From assembly GCA_037013495.1 (NCBI GenBank), contig CM072811.1, positions 15,196,659 through 15,260,658 of the forward strand: a stretch of 64,000 nucleotides of DNA, written 5' to 3'. The translations under genes and the position numbers were made by a program. Position 1 is the first letter of the stretch. Every line of letters begins with the position of its first letter. Below, in pieces: positions 46,056-58,439 of the stretch. This DNA comes from Hippophae tibetana. Taxonomy: Eukaryota; Streptophyta; Magnoliopsida; Rosales; Elaeagnaceae. Under the pieces are notes generated by a model. It worked only from the letters and a program-made list of their open reading frames with translations. It made no database searches and was not told the DNA's origin.

Positions 46056-47696
46056 TGCCCCAAAAAAGGGGTACGCAAGATAGAATAAAAACTTTGATTG
46101 AAAAATTATTTGAAAATCAATTCCTTATGAGCAATTCGAGTACCCTTTGAAGATTTTATATTCAAAAGGAAAATTTTGATATAATTTCATAAATTTAAAT
46201 CTAAAACATTTATACAGCCAAATAAAATTCATTAAATCCAAGTAGTCTTAGCCTTGCCTAAACGTAAATTATAACAACCAATAAGTTAAATAAAGTTTGA
46301 GGTCAAATCTTGTAACATTTAAATCCTCTATGTAGGGTTGACATGTCAACTTCACCTTGATTATTGTAGCTAGAAAGTGAAGGAAGAGTGGGGTGTGAAC
46401 TTACACCCTAGTAGGAGTATGCTCCAATATATTATTATAACAAACAAATATTCATAATACATGTTATTTATTAATAAGTTTCATGAGTTGACATAATGAT
46501 CATCATATATAGTGTGGGAATATTTCATTCATAAAACCCAGGTATACCTATGCTTCTTTGCTTCCAATGGATTCGGGGAGTGCATATTCCCAGTATCCCA
46601 ATCCATCCTCATACAATAGAAAATATGCTATACGATATAAATCCAATGCATGATATGAAACCTCATATGTATTAGTCTCCAAAATATATGGGCATATACA
46701 TGGCCCAACTCTAAGTCACACATGGGTCCACATTTGACCCCATGTAGGATCATAATACATATGACACTTGTATTGGTCAAATCAACATCTTATAGACCAT
46801 CAACTATGCGTAGTCGACTCCAAAACACAATAAGAGGTCCAACTCCAAGGCCTATATCTTGTCAACAAATCCAATACCCAATAGAAGGAAAAAAAATCCA
46901 AACACAATAAGGGGGTCCAATTCCAAGGCTCGTGTGTGAGCAACAAATCTGAGGCACCATATATAGGAAATAGTCAAGAATTCATGTGATACAATGCATA
47001 CATGTAGTTTGCTAAAAATAGTTTGCTACCACTAGTAGCCCAATGGTACATACTCCCCTAGACAACATACATGCATTCTCCCCACAAATAAAATCATTTT
47101 TGTGATGCATGTATAAAACTCTAGAATTCCAAGTAACATTTCAATGCACATTTCATATCGAAATAAATATTCATCTTATATAATTTTCCAATGCATACAT
47201 AATAAAATATTTACAATGAGTATCTCATTTTAACAACATTTATAACATTATTATTCAAACCAAGGCATCCGGTTTTCATTTTATTCATAACATATTATGC
47301 ATGACATTTTATTTAAAAATAATGCATAAATTAAAAAGTATGAGTAGAAGCCATTGACCAAATTGACATACCCTAGAAAATGTGTTCAAAACCTGAATAT
47401 TTAGAGAGACAATGTTTTAGAGAGAGGGAGGAGAGGGAGTAAATGTTTATGTAGAGGGGTGAGGTATGACCCCTTTTTTATTGAAAAACTTTGAAGCCAT
47501 TGACCAAATTGACAAGGGTGGTGGCGAGGGGTTACCAAGGGATGGCAGCGAGGTTGTGGCAAGGCATATAATTTTTTCTCGTTTGATCCAATTTTTCACA
47601 CAAAAGGTTTTTGATACACCCCTACACTTCAAAATATTGTCCAAAGTTCCTTTTAAGACACTTTAATTATTTATAATCAATTTTTGGGGTTTTACA
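46056..47696 (-). repeat. Tekay 5' LTR (1641 bp)
   Basis: On - it starts TGTAAAACCCCAAAAATTG at 47696 and ends TTTTTTGGGGCA at 46056, a TG...CA LTR with a primer site beyond its end. Related LTRs are at 35008-36511 (-) and about 60600-62104 (+). Confidence 0.85.
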
Positions 47697-47753
47697 TTAT
47701 AAGTTATTTATGCACTTGTGATTCTTTTATAAATTTACAAAATTTGATTATCA
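47697..47753 (+). repeat. Right end of P 5' LTR
   Basis: TTTATAAATTTACAAAATTT and TTATCA match the end of the LTR at 62192-63836. It abuts the start of the Tekay LTR. Confidence 0.7.
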
Positions 47754-47760
47754 AGTTTTT

Positions 47761-47778
47761 TGAACCATTACCGGGGAT
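47761..47778 (+). promoter_or_regulatory. P primer-binding site (tRNA-Asp type, mutated)
   Basis: TGAACCATTACCGGGGAT, compared with TGGCGCCGTTGCCGGGGA, with one base missing and several changes. It is preceded by the spacer AGTTTTT, as in the intact element at 55622-55627. Confidence 0.75.
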
Positions 47779-48581
47779 TGTCTTAGCATTATCAACTTGA
47801 TTATTTAGCTTTCTCAAGTCTTTGGCTCCATTATCGTACATGAACATTGTTTTAATTTTTTATTATCAAAATTCTTAAAAAAAATTTGTAAATTTTCATG
47901 ATTTTTATTTTTGAGATATTTTTGAGGTTTTTAATTTAAAAATAAAAATAAATAAATAAATAGAATCTAAAAATAATTCAAAAAAATATATATTTAATTT
48001 TAGTTTTTAGTTTTTATTTGAATTTCTTATCTTTTATTAACTAGACATTAGTTATTAATTTATTTACTAACTTAATCTTTTTTTTAATTTATTTACTAAC
48101 TTAGTTCTTTTTTAGGATTTTTCCGTACTAATTTTATTTTATTTTCTTCATTGATTTGTGTTTAATAGTTTATTTACTAACTTAATTTCTTTTTCTTTTA
48201 GTATTTTTGTGCACTAAATTTTATTCTAACTTTATTTTCTTTTCTTTTCTTTTCTTTATTTATTTTTATTCATTAATTTTCTAACTTTTTTTATTATTAT
48301 TTATTTTTGTTTCGTATTTTTGTGTACTAACTTTTAATTCTTGTATATTATATTTCATTTTCTTTTACTAATTTTTTGTTTATTTAATTTTTGTTATCTA
48401 ATGATTGACTTGTCTCATATATACTGTATTTTAATTATTGTATTTATTTTGTCTTCTTTATTTGTAATTTTGATAGATGATTTAATTTGTTATTTTCTTA
48501 GTTTATGTAAGGTTGGAGATTCCTAGGAAATCCATTTACACCTTTCATAGACAACATTAATAGGTCAAAGGAACAATTAAG
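47779..48581 (+). other. P leader, T-rich
   Basis: About 800 bp of T-rich low-complexity DNA with repeated TTTATTTACTAACTTAAT-like phrases. No protein seen. Confidence 0.55.
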
Positions 48582-49815
48582 ATGTTAAGAAGGCTAGATA
48601 TTGAAACCCATGAACATTTATTTGGACCAAAAAAGGAGCCAATTCTAGACCCTTTAGTTTAAATAGAAATGGAGAATAATCCATTTCTTAGGAAAATAAC
48701 TATGAAGGAGTATGCAAGGCCAATCATTAGCACTACTATTTCTTCAATTCTCCTGGATGAGGCAGCATGGAATTATGAATTGAAAAATATTCATTTTTCT
48801 ATGCTACCCTATTTCCATGGTCTACCTAATAAAGACTCTTTGTCTTTCATTAGAGACTTCTACGCCACAATCCAAATTTTTCCTCTTGTTACACTTAACG
48901 TGGATCAACTTATAATAAGGTGTTTTTCCTACACTCTCAAAGATTAGGCCAAGGGTTGGCTAAAGTCTCTTCCTTTAGGTTCCCTAATGACTTGGTAGGA
49001 GGTCTACAATAAATTCATCAAAAAATTCTATTCCTAATAGAAAATTTCTGAGTTGAGATAGGATTATATTATTCCTCACTCAATACCCTCTCCATAGTTA
49101 CCCATTATAGCTGTAGAACCAATTTTTCTATGATAGGTTCACACAAAAGTGTCAATTCATCTTTAATAACGTTATGGGAGAAGTTATAGAGAGACTTACA
49201 ATCTCTTTGAAATGTTTGGTGCTAATTCCCAATAGAGGAGCTCTAGAGTGAAAAGGGTTAGATTTTATGAAATAGACTCTAGTAACAAAGTATCTATGTA
49301 ACTTGAATAGGTGACCAAGCAAGTTACACTTCTTACTATAGAAGGCACTGTAAACAAAGAGCAATATGGAGTGTTTAGTACTTTGGGACATGCTCTTGAT
49401 GTCTATCCCTATTAAAGAGAAGTAGTTGTAGGACTTGAGCATGTGAATGCAATGAAGGGGTACTCACAGACCTAGGTCTGACCCCAATGCAAATACCTTC
49501 AACTAAGGGTGGAGAAATCATCTTATTTCTCCTAGACATAAACAATTCTCCCTTTGTCCAGAACTCTAACCAATAGGCTGAGAAATACCATTAATAAGTG
49601 GCATAAACTTCCCCCAATAAATTGAAATTGGAGGATAATTTGGATGCTTTCATTTAATTAATGAAGGACAACCATTCTAAAATTAATCAGAGGTTGGACT
49701 CATGGGAAGCATCTGTAAAAAATGGTAGAGATACAAGTTGAGAAATCGATTGAACACTTGTAAAAGCAAGGAAAAGAGCAGTTGCATAGTTAGAATGACA
49801 AATACACTTAATGAC
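48582..49815 (+). pseudogene. gag: P gag (gag-only subtype), degraded
   Basis: ATG at 48582 is in frame with the Gag core, with one stop at 48660. The open part 48669-48947 has ITMKEYARPIISTTISS, AAWNYELKNIHFSMLPYF, DSLSFIRDFYATIQIFP and LIIRCFSYTLKD. Later, in shifted frames, YNLFEMFGANSQ, YEIDSSNK, VTKQVTLLT and SKINQRLDSWEASVKN appear. The phrases YNLFEM and EIDSSN match the M gag at 29534-30477 rather than A1 or A2. The reading ends near 49800 with no protease. Confidence 0.8.
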
Positions 49816-49850
49816 ATGGGGACATTGTGTTTATGAAAAATGAAGGTCCC

Positions 49851-49905
49851 TCAAGCAACGTCTCGCTATGACGATAAACTAAGTTCTAGATAGAAGGAAA
49901 CCCAT
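49851..49905 (+). other. Post-pol-like junction behind gag (P)
   Basis: CAAGCAACGTCTCGCTATGA then CGATAAACTAAGTTCTAG and AAACCCATTA parallels the A1 post-pol block (4551-4599). It follows gag by about 50 bases, as in M at 29413-29465. Only CGTC/GACG still pairs. Confidence 0.55.
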
Positions 49906-50676
49906 TAATTATCTCTATTTTGATAGTTATAGTTGTTTTTATTGTCTATTTTTATTATTTTTAAATTTACTTTTATTTTAATTATAATTATTTACTATTT
50001 AGCTTTTATTTAATTCTTAGTATTATATTAGTTATAGTTTTATAATTATAATAATAACTAAAAAAAAGAAATTTGGTGACACGACATGGCCTTTTTTTGG
50101 CCCCAACATATGGTTCTTGGGATGAAATTAGGGAGTGAAGAAAAAAATTTCACTCTGTGACACGAACATTAGTGAAGTATGAACCACTGGTGTTTGAAAT
50201 GTTTGGGCTGGAAAATTTTAAGTTTGCTCTACGGTATGAAGTAACTTTCCCACCCCTTTGTGTTCCACACCATTTCCTCTCAAAATTTCTTTTCTTTTTC
50301 ACCAAAACTCTTATTTTCTCTCCCAAAAATCACACTTTTTCCTTGAATCCTTTAAATTTCTTCACACACTACTCAATCTTAATTGTTTTCTAACAATTTC
50401 TTGAGAGATTTTCTCAAATCACCATCAAGGTTCTTCAAGGTTTCATCTTTTTAAACGGTTATTCTTCAATCTTTAGCTTTTTCACAACAACACAATAGTC
50501 AAAATTTCTACAATAATTCTTGGATTAATTTTTTTTATTTTTGTCAAGTATTTCTAAGATTTTTGGATTAAAAGAGTACCAACCCCCTAATTGGTCTAAG
50601 AGAGTATGAAGGAAAACTTCTGGATTAATTTAGAGTATTGTGTTATTTAGATTTCTATTTTTAAGAACTTAATTCA
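49906..50676 (+). other. P spacer between gag block and third frame
   Basis: AT-rich, then C/T-rich (CACCATTTCCTCTCAAAATT). No convincing protein. 50157-50393 is open but has no motif. Confidence 0.45.
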
Positions 50677-51775
50677 ATGGCTCCTACAAGAAATAGAAAT
50701 AATATAGGAAAGTATAAAGAGGTCCACATAGAATAAAATAGAGCCAAGTTTTCTATACTTAGGTTTGATAAGACCACTAAAATCAACAAAATATTTATTG
50801 AAGAAAGGGGATTTGAATTTCAAGCAAGACATGATAGTCATTTCAAGGGGATAACGGACATAATAGTGGCACTTGGATGGAGATGGTTCATTAAGAACCT
50901 ATAAGCCACTATTGAGTCTATCATTTGAGAAATTTATGTTATTCCTCCCAATACTATTGATAATAGTGTAAAGGTTCAAGGTGTACTATTATCAGTTCCC
51001 CATCAAATATAAATGCTTATTATGGTTTGATAGACATGGGCTAGGCTAAGCACAAAAATTATTTGAACAATTTAGACTATATAGAGGTAATAGAAATCCA
51101 TGCCATAGAGGAGGCTAAATAGGAATATTCTAGTGGAAAACCCAAGGGTTTTGAAGAAAAAACATTTAAGTAAGGTTACCCACATTTGGAAATATTTTGT
51201 CTACTTTAGACTTATGTCCACTACACACTACAACTCTATGGACAAAGAGTGGGCCATAATAATCTTTGCAATAGCATCCAAAATGAGTATAGATCTCAAA
51301 GCCATAATTAACAATGGATAAGATTATCTAAGAATAATTATTGTTTGAGTTATTTCTTTCCCTAACTTATTAACACTTTGTGTGCTAAATTAGAGGCGAA
51401 CTATACAAAGGGTGAGTTTTTATTACAACTGCATAAATTATTGACTCCAACGTACTTGAGTGAACACACATTGGGTACTAAAGGAACCCAAAGGGACAAA
51501 AGGGTATCTCATTCTTCAAAGATGTCCATGGAAGATGAAATTTATTATTTAAAAGAGGTGATCTACTTGAAGAAATACGTCCAAGACTATACTACCAATG
51601 CTCAGGGTGAATATAATCATAACAACCATGAGATGCAATGGTTAACTCTCTCTCATCTCATAGTTGATTCTAGTCATTTAACAGAACCCGAGAATCAAGG
51701 ATATGATTTCGTTTTAAAATAACTCGTGCACCCATAAGATTATAAAGAAGGATCGAATGACAAAGAGGATTGAGT
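50677..51775 (+). pseudogene. Third frame of P, plant-transposon-protein-like
   Basis: It starts MAPTRNRNN (ATG at 50677). RFDKTTKINKIFIEERGFEF and IVALGWRWF, then EIYVIPPNTIDNSVKVQGV, and then IWKYFVYFRLMSTTH with FAIASKMSIDLKAIINNG fit the domain annotated in plants as putative plant transposon protein. That domain is common in the 3' part of Athila-type elements. It has several stops and shifts. The last open part (51378-51722) has a hydrophilic end (MSMEDEIYYLKEVIYLKKYV). No signal peptide or membrane span of an envelope protein is seen. Its function is not known. Confidence 0.65.
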
Positions 51776-51981
51776 TCCAATTTTGCTAAAGATTAATATT
51801 ATTTTTAATTATTTCATTTTTATCTATTTTGGTTTTATGAACTTTTAGTTTAGTTGTTTTTATTTGTACTTTTTATTTTGTTTAATGTGATTTTTCATTT
51901 ATAGTAATTTTTTTATTTTATTTTCTATTGATGTCAACCCATGTTTATTTTATTTAGAAATGTTAAATTTATATTTTTTTT
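51776..51981 (+). other. P tail, left part
   Basis: T-rich non-coding DNA up to the copia LTR. It probably continues at 62105 after the insertions. Confidence 0.45.
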
Positions 51982-52453
51982 TGTTAAGATGTGTGTAAGT
52001 CTCGTTGTACTCATGTATGTGTGTAGGCTTTTCGAGTAAAAAATATGGTATCATTTTTATTTTACTTAGTGTACTTGTCTTCCCCTATGTAAGGTTGGCT
52101 ATAACGTATAAGTAATTCACACATGCATATAGTTAAGTACACCATGTATGAAATCATGTCTACATGGTTGGTTTTCATAGTATGCATGTTAGGTTGATAG
52201 TGTGTGTTTTATAAGCAAGAGTGTGAACAAGCTGACATTGTTCCTTGTGATTTTTGGCTTGTTTCGGGTGCGAGTATTTGTAGATTTTACTCAAAATTTA
52301 TGGAAAACAAATATCACATTTTACACACCACACTAAGAAGCTCACCAACAAGCTATCCAGGGACCTCACTGCAAGAGGCAGTGAAGTGGTGGTGAGGTGG
52401 ATAGAAAGGTGGCTGGCGAGGTGGAAAATTTGAGTGCTACGAATACCGCTTCA

Positions 52454-54305
52454 TGATGAGCGAAAACCGGCATCACCAATTCTTGCCAATACTTTGGTTT
52501 TAATATTTATAAAACTCTCGCAAGTGCACGAATCATTTCATAGAAAATGATAAGTATACTCTCAAGGTCGATCTAAGGAAGGAATGTGTGTGGTTTTTAA
52601 TTTATTATTCAAATTTCTAAAAACGAAATTAAATCCTAAACATCTTGTCACGATATTTTGGGGTTTTTGTGTTTTAATCTAGATACATAAAAAAAATAAA
52701 CATAGATTCAATAAACATTTATGCAAATTTTATCATTTATAATAGCGGAGTATTTATGGATATAATAACTAAGTTAATTATGCTTGCTCATATTATTTAG
52801 GTTATTAAAGATATGAATTGATATTTATTGATTCTCCTTTTTTTGTATGAATACCACCTTTGGTGGGGTTAGATATTCTTTGTTAACTAAACAAATCAAT
52901 TAACACCTATGGGTGGGGTTGATAACTAATTTGCTTAATTAAATTAATTCCTTTTTCTAAGAGATTGAAAATGAACCATTTAAATGCCACCTTTGGTGAG
53001 GTTAGACAGTTTAAACTTTATTCAAGGTGTCCAAATTAAACCCAAGAATTTAGTTATCCGAGTACTAACTTTCAAGTTTTAAAACCACTACCGAAAACAT
53101 GTCGTCAATACATTTTCAGATAATAATTCTTATAAAAACTTTTGAAATAGAGCTTCACTCTAACTACCGGGCGATTGTACCATCAAATAAAAGAGCACTA
53201 CTCTAAATCAGACCGGATAACTAAACCTTAAAATCTAATTTTCAGGTTTAAGTTTGTAATGAAAAATAATATATTTCTCTCTAACATTCTTAATATAAAA
53301 TCATGAATAAAAATAAAATCAATTCATTTTAGAGATTTTTACCTATTTAATATTTCGCAAGCATAACAACGTTATTATTACATCATGATTATAAACAGCC
53401 AGCACAGTTAAATTTAATCACAGACAAATTAAATATAACATGTAAGAATAAAGCATAAAAAATAACTGTAAAGAAAATAAAATCCTTACAGAACTTCGAC
53501 GCTATTCCTGTTGCTGGAAAAACTCCAAGCGGAATTTGCACTCCCATTTATTGAATTAAAAAGCTAAAAAATTACATAAACATAACTAGTTCTTCCCAAA
53601 AAGGGAAGAACTCTAAAACTAAGAGAAATTAACTAAGAAAAGCTAAAAACTAAGAAAAACTAAAAATCTAAGAAAAGAGAGAAAGAAAGAGAGAAAAGAA
53701 TGTATTTGGAGGTGTTGAAGGTGTTGAAGGTGTGTTTTGAAGTTAAGGGAAGGGGGGTATTTATAGGTGAGGATAGAGAGAAAAAATGAGTAAAAAAATG
53801 TTAAAAAAATGTAAAAACGCGTAATGGAAATGCTAAGGTCATTGATGACGTCAGCATGATGTCATGGGGCGGCTGCACGTGAGAAATGGGGCGAAACGGG
53901 TGTCGGCGCGCACGGATGAACAGTACCCCGCGCGCGCAGTGCTGCGCGGATGAATAGTATCGCGTGCGCAGCTTGGGGCGGAGCTGGGCGCTGGGGCGCG
54001 GCGGCGCGATTTTCTCCTTTTTGACATTTTTGTCCTTTTTGACCCATTTTGTCCAATTTTTCCATATTTGTTGACCTTTCCCCATTTATTTATTAATATA
54101 TTTGTGATGTATTGCTTCCAGTATTCCTCTTTGAGTCTTTAAGTTGCATTTTTAAGCCAAAATACCTGAAAAACAATAAAAATACCTGTGATTCCGAAAA
54201 AGACAAATTTATATAAATATATGATAAAACATATAAATATATATATTTTAGTCAATTAATGTGCATAAAATCATGGTTATTTTAGTGCTTTTTGAGCACT
54301 TATCA
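52454..54305 (-). repeat. 3' LTR of the non-coding element (1852 bp)
   Basis: On - it starts TGATAAGTGCTC at 54305 and ends CGCTCATCA at 52454. TATA box (TATAAATA on -) at 53758-53765, CpG-rich patch 53870-54012 with two GATGAACAGTA-type units (53915, 53949). Confidence 0.9.
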
Positions 54306-55602
54306 GAACCCCCAACCAGCTTCTTACTAGTCCCTTAGCAAGAGAAGCGATAAAAACTAAAAATTAAACTATCCTAAATCACTTTCGTGGATTGAAACGG
54401 TTGCATTTAGCCTATGCAACAAGCCGTTAAACCCCTAGGTTGCCCTAGTGGACGAGTTTGAGTCTCGTGAGGGTTTTCAGTAATGATACCCATAAACATT
54501 GAACTAAATGCAAAAATCAAAAGAAACAATAAAAACAATCAAATCAAAAACTAAAATTACAACAAAATCAATAATTAATTTAAGAATAAAAGAAAACAAC
54601 ATATCACAAAAAGGTCTCATACTTTTTTAATCTCCTTTAAGATCATAATTAAAATCTCAAGCATAAGTTATTTTAATCTCTTTAAACAATCATGATTTTA
54701 TTATAATAATTAGTCGAAAATCATTTTCATATTTCATTTCAAAAATGTATCAATTTAATTTTACGCAATTTCAGTGTCATGAATCAGAATTCGCTTCGAC
54801 TCTATTCCTCACAAGTCAATACTCTCAAAACACTGAATCCTATGGGTTCAAACACTCATACTAATTTATATGCGAAAGAGTTGATGTATAGAAATGAACT
54901 AATATGTTCGCATATGTATAAAAAATAAAGGCTCAAAGTGTTATTTTAACATTGATCTCATGAAAGGAATCGAATGTATAAATTATAAAGATATCATATA
55001 TAAAAATTATTTTCATGCATAAATCAAACTCATTAAGAAAGAATTTCAAGATATATGCTTTTTACAAATGAAGAAATATCAATGACTTTTTAGGGAATTA
55101 CTTCCTATATCTTTTTGTAATTAGCCTGTACTCACAACTTTGTAGGCAACGTGGGTCATAGTATGTAGATGATACTATATATATTTTTTATCTCTCTATT
55201 TTTTTCTGTAGATATTTTTCAATATATGTATTGTTTTTAGAGAGTCAACCCATGTACAGATTGTACATTTTTTTAGGATTTTGGTGAGTGGTTAATTTTG
55301 TGGCTTTTCTGTTTGGTTTAGGTAACCTCAGATATGTCTTTTTGTTTTTGTAGCAGTCATGCATAAATGAGATATAAGCATATACTATCAATTTCTACTC
55401 AAATCATTTAATCTAAGCAAAATATATATATATATGATACTCTATTTAAGATGAAAAAAAATTCATACATTCAATGCTAATACCTATAGAGATCATCTAA
55501 AAATTTGATTATTATTTTTTATTAAAACAAAAAAAATCACAATTATTTACAGCACAAAAATGTTTTTAAAATTTTGATAAACAATTTAAAAACCGCTATT
55601 CC
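54306..55602 (-). other. Non-coding internal region with polypurine tract
   Basis: The polypurine tract on - is GAAGCTGGTTGGGGGTTC (54306-54323). The remainder to about 55510 is A1-type tail. 55511-55602 is a short leader of AT-rich DNA next to the primer site. No reading frame of note. Confidence 0.8.
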
Positions 55603-55603
55603 T

Positions 55604-55621
55604 TCCCCGGCAACGGCGCCA
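55604..55621 (-). promoter_or_regulatory. Primer-binding site, intact tRNA-Asp type
   Basis: On - TGGCGCCGTTGCCGGGGA. It is the only unmutated Athila-type primer site in the window and serves here as the reference for the decayed ones. Confidence 0.88.
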
Positions 55622-55627
55622 AAAACT

Positions 55628-57523
55628 TGATGAGTGAAAACCGGCATCGCCGATTCTTGCCAATACTTTGGTTTTAATATTTATAAAACTCTCGCATGTG
55701 CACGAATCATTTCGTAGAAAATGATAAGTATACTCCCAAGGTCGATCTAAGGAAGGAATGTGTGTGGTTTTTAATTTATTATTCAAACTTTTAAAAACGA
55801 AATTAAATCCTAAACATCCTGTCACGATATTTTGGGGTTTTGTGTTTTTAATCTACTTACATAAAAATAAACATAGATTCAATAAACATTTATGCAAATT
55901 TTATCTTTTATAATGACGGAGTATTTATGGATATAATAACTAAGTTAATTATGCTTGCTCATATTATCTAGGTTATTAAAGATATGAATTGATATTTATT
56001 GATTCTCCCTTTTTGTATGAATACCACCTTTGGTGGGGTTACATATTCTTTGTTAACTAAACAAATCAATTAACACCTATGGGTGGGGTTGATAACTAAT
56101 TTGCTTAATTAAATTAATTCCTTTTTCTAAGAGATTGAAAATGAACCATTTAAATGCCACCTTTGGTGGGGTTAGACAGTTTAAACTTTATTCAAGGTGT
56201 CCAAATTAAACCCAATAATTTAGTTATCCGAGTACTAACTTTCAAGTTTTAAAACCACTACCGAAAACATGTTGTCAATATATTTTCAGATAATAATTCT
56301 TATAAAAACTTTTGAAATAGAGCTTCACTCTAACTACCGGGCGATTGTACCATCAAATAAAAGAGCACTACTCTAAATCAGACCGGATAACTAAACCTTA
56401 AAATCTAATTTTCAGGTTTAAGTTTGTAATGAAAAATAATATATTTCTCTCTAACATTCTTAATATAAAATCTTGAATAAAAACAAAATCAATTCATTTT
56501 AGAGATTTTTACCTATTTAATATTTCGCAAGCATAACAACGTTATTATTACATCATGTTTACTAAACAGCCAGCACAGTTAAATTTAATCACAGACAAAT
56601 TAAATATAACATGTAAGAATAAAGCATAAAAATAACTGTAAAGAAAATAAAATCCTTACAGAACTTCGACGCTATTCCCGTTGCTGGAAAAACTCCAAGC
56701 GGAATTTGTACTCCCATTTATTGAATCAAAAAACTAATAAATTACATAAACATAACTAGTTCTTCCCAAAAAGGGAAGAACTCTAAAACTAAGAGAAATT
56801 AACTAAGAAAAGCTAAAAACTAAGAAAAACTAAAAATCTAAGAAAAGAGAGAAAGAAAGAGAGAAAAGAATGTATTTGGAGGTGTTGAAGGTGTGTTTTG
56901 AAGTGAAGGGAAGGGGGTATTTATAGGTGAGGATGGAGAGAAAAAATGAGTAAAAAAATGTTAAAAAAATGTAAAAATGCGTAATGGAAATGTTGAGGTC
57001 ATTGATGACGTCAACATGACGTCATGGGGCGGCTGCACGTGAAAAATGGGGCGAAACGTGTGTCGGCGCGCGCGGATGAACAGTACCCGCGCGCGCAGTG
57101 CTGCGCGGATGAACAGTAACCGCGTGCGCAGTGCTGCGTGGATGAACAGTACCGTGCACGCAGCTAGGGGCGGAATTGGGCGCTGCTGCGCGCGCGGCTG
57201 GGCGACAGGGCGGCGCGACGGCTAGTTTTTCTCCTTTTTGATATTTTTGACCTTTTTGACCCATTTTGTCCAATTTTTGCATATTTGTTGACCTTTCCCC
57301 ATTTATTTATTAATATATTTGTGATGTATTGCTTCAAGTATTCCTCTTTGAGTCTTTAAGTTACGTTTTTAAGCCAAAATACCTGAAAAGCAATAAAAAT
57401 ACCCGTGATTCCGAAAAAGACAAATTTATATAAATATATGATAAAACATATAAATATATATATTTTTAATCAATTAATGTGCATAAAATCATGGTTATTT
57501 TAGTGCTTTTTGAGCACTCATCA
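55628..57523 (-). repeat. 5' LTR of the non-coding element (1896 bp)
   Basis: On - it starts TGATGAGTGCTC at 57523 and ends ACTCATCA at 55628. TATA box at 56918-56925 (-). The CpG-rich patch (57030-57226) has three GATGAACAGTA units spaced 33 bp apart (57075, 57108, 57141), one more than the other LTR. Confidence 0.9.
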
Positions 57524-58330
57524 CTTCATTTCTCTTATTTCTTACCCCGTTTAAGAACTACAAAACTTCTAAAATTTACTCTGATGTTTAAATATGTTAT
57601 CAAAATTATTTGAGAGACTTCATTTTAGTATGGGTCACTTAGTTAGTTTTGTAATCAAATCACAGGTTTTGTGAATAAGTGTTTGATTATATCTCTTATA
57701 GTTGAATTGATTGTAGTGGTAGACTGTGTGTCTCTTGAGAGCTTAAGTTGACACACTTCTTGTTTCTGATCATTAGTTACCAACCACACAACATTGAGTA
57801 GTGTTAGTTGTGGAGGACAACTGGATTCAAGTGTTGAGACAAATGGTGGTGGAATCACAAGTAAAGGAAATCAATAGGTAGTTAGGACAAAAGTCACAAC
57901 TGCTAGAGATAATAGTGGTTTTATTGTCTATCATAGTATAACTATTTTATTGTTTAGTGAATTATTTGTAACTAAGTTATTTCCTTAAGCAACTCAAGGA
58001 TGTTACCATGTAGATATGGTCTCTATTTGAGCTTACCTCGTTATATCACTTATTATATATGATTTGTTGTGTTAATACAATCTAAGTTTAAGGTGTGTAT
58101 GTTACAACATACTAAAAACTTAAACTCTAATTAGAAATTCTTTATATTGTTGCCTATTTTTCGTTGAATTTATATAATATATGTTGTTCAAAATTATCTA
58201 CTTATCTAATATGATATTTTTTGTACTTCTGTTGTGTATACTACGTAAGCATTTGATTTCCTATCTGTGTGAGTTAGAGAGTTTGCATCTCCTTACCCTA
58301 GTAGTGTGCTAGGTTATGGACTCTTTCAAA

Positions 58331-58345
58331 TGGTATCTGAGTCGG
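58331..58345 (+). promoter_or_regulatory. Copia primer-binding site (tRNA-iMet type)
   Basis: TGGTATCTGAGTCGG, two bases after the LTR end CTCTTTCA. The usual plant form is TGGTATCAGAGC. Confidence 0.78.
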
Positions 58346-58439
58346 TTCACCCTTTTGGGCTTAAGAATTATATTGTTGGATCTATTAACCACATGTTGAC
58401 ACACACTTCTTGTTGATAGAGTCGAGAAAATGAGGTACT

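Larger units (their letters stand above)
35008..47696 (-). mobile_element. Tekay/Del-type chromovirus (Ty3/gypsy), degraded, with nested Z2
   Basis: On -: 5' LTR (47696-46056), tRNA-iMet-type primer site, eroded gag-pol (46031-42805), then after the Z2 insertion the integrase end and chromodomain-like remnant (36909-36530) and 3' LTR (36511-35008). Removing 36910-42804 joins an integrase tail on one side to TPRYV on the other, as expected of one frame. The 3' LTR lacks its last 0.2 kb. Confidence 0.78.
52454..57523 (-). mobile_element. Intact non-coding Athila-derived element (LARD-like)
   Basis: On -: LTR (57523-55628), spacer AGTTTT, perfect tRNA-Asp primer site, about 1.3 kb internal DNA without a gene, polypurine tract, and LTR (54305-52454). 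The target site CTTCA is duplicated exactly (52449-52453 and 57524-57528). The LTRs belong to the A1 family. After about 110 bases of leader the internal region jumps straight into A1-type tail (near 55510, equivalent to about 5250 in A1). Gag and pol are wholly missing. It must have moved with proteins supplied by other elements, unless the deletion came after insertion. Confidence 0.9.
51982..58328 (+). repeat. Copia 5' LTR (copy C), interrupted
   Basis: Left part 51982-52453 and right part 57529-58328 together make about 1270 bp. 51982-52453 matches 9162-9580 of copy A and 57529-58328 matches later parts (CACACAACATTGAGTAGTGT, AGGATGTTACCATGTAGATA). The CTTCA at 52449-52453 is repeated at 57524-57528. 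Confidence 0.75.
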
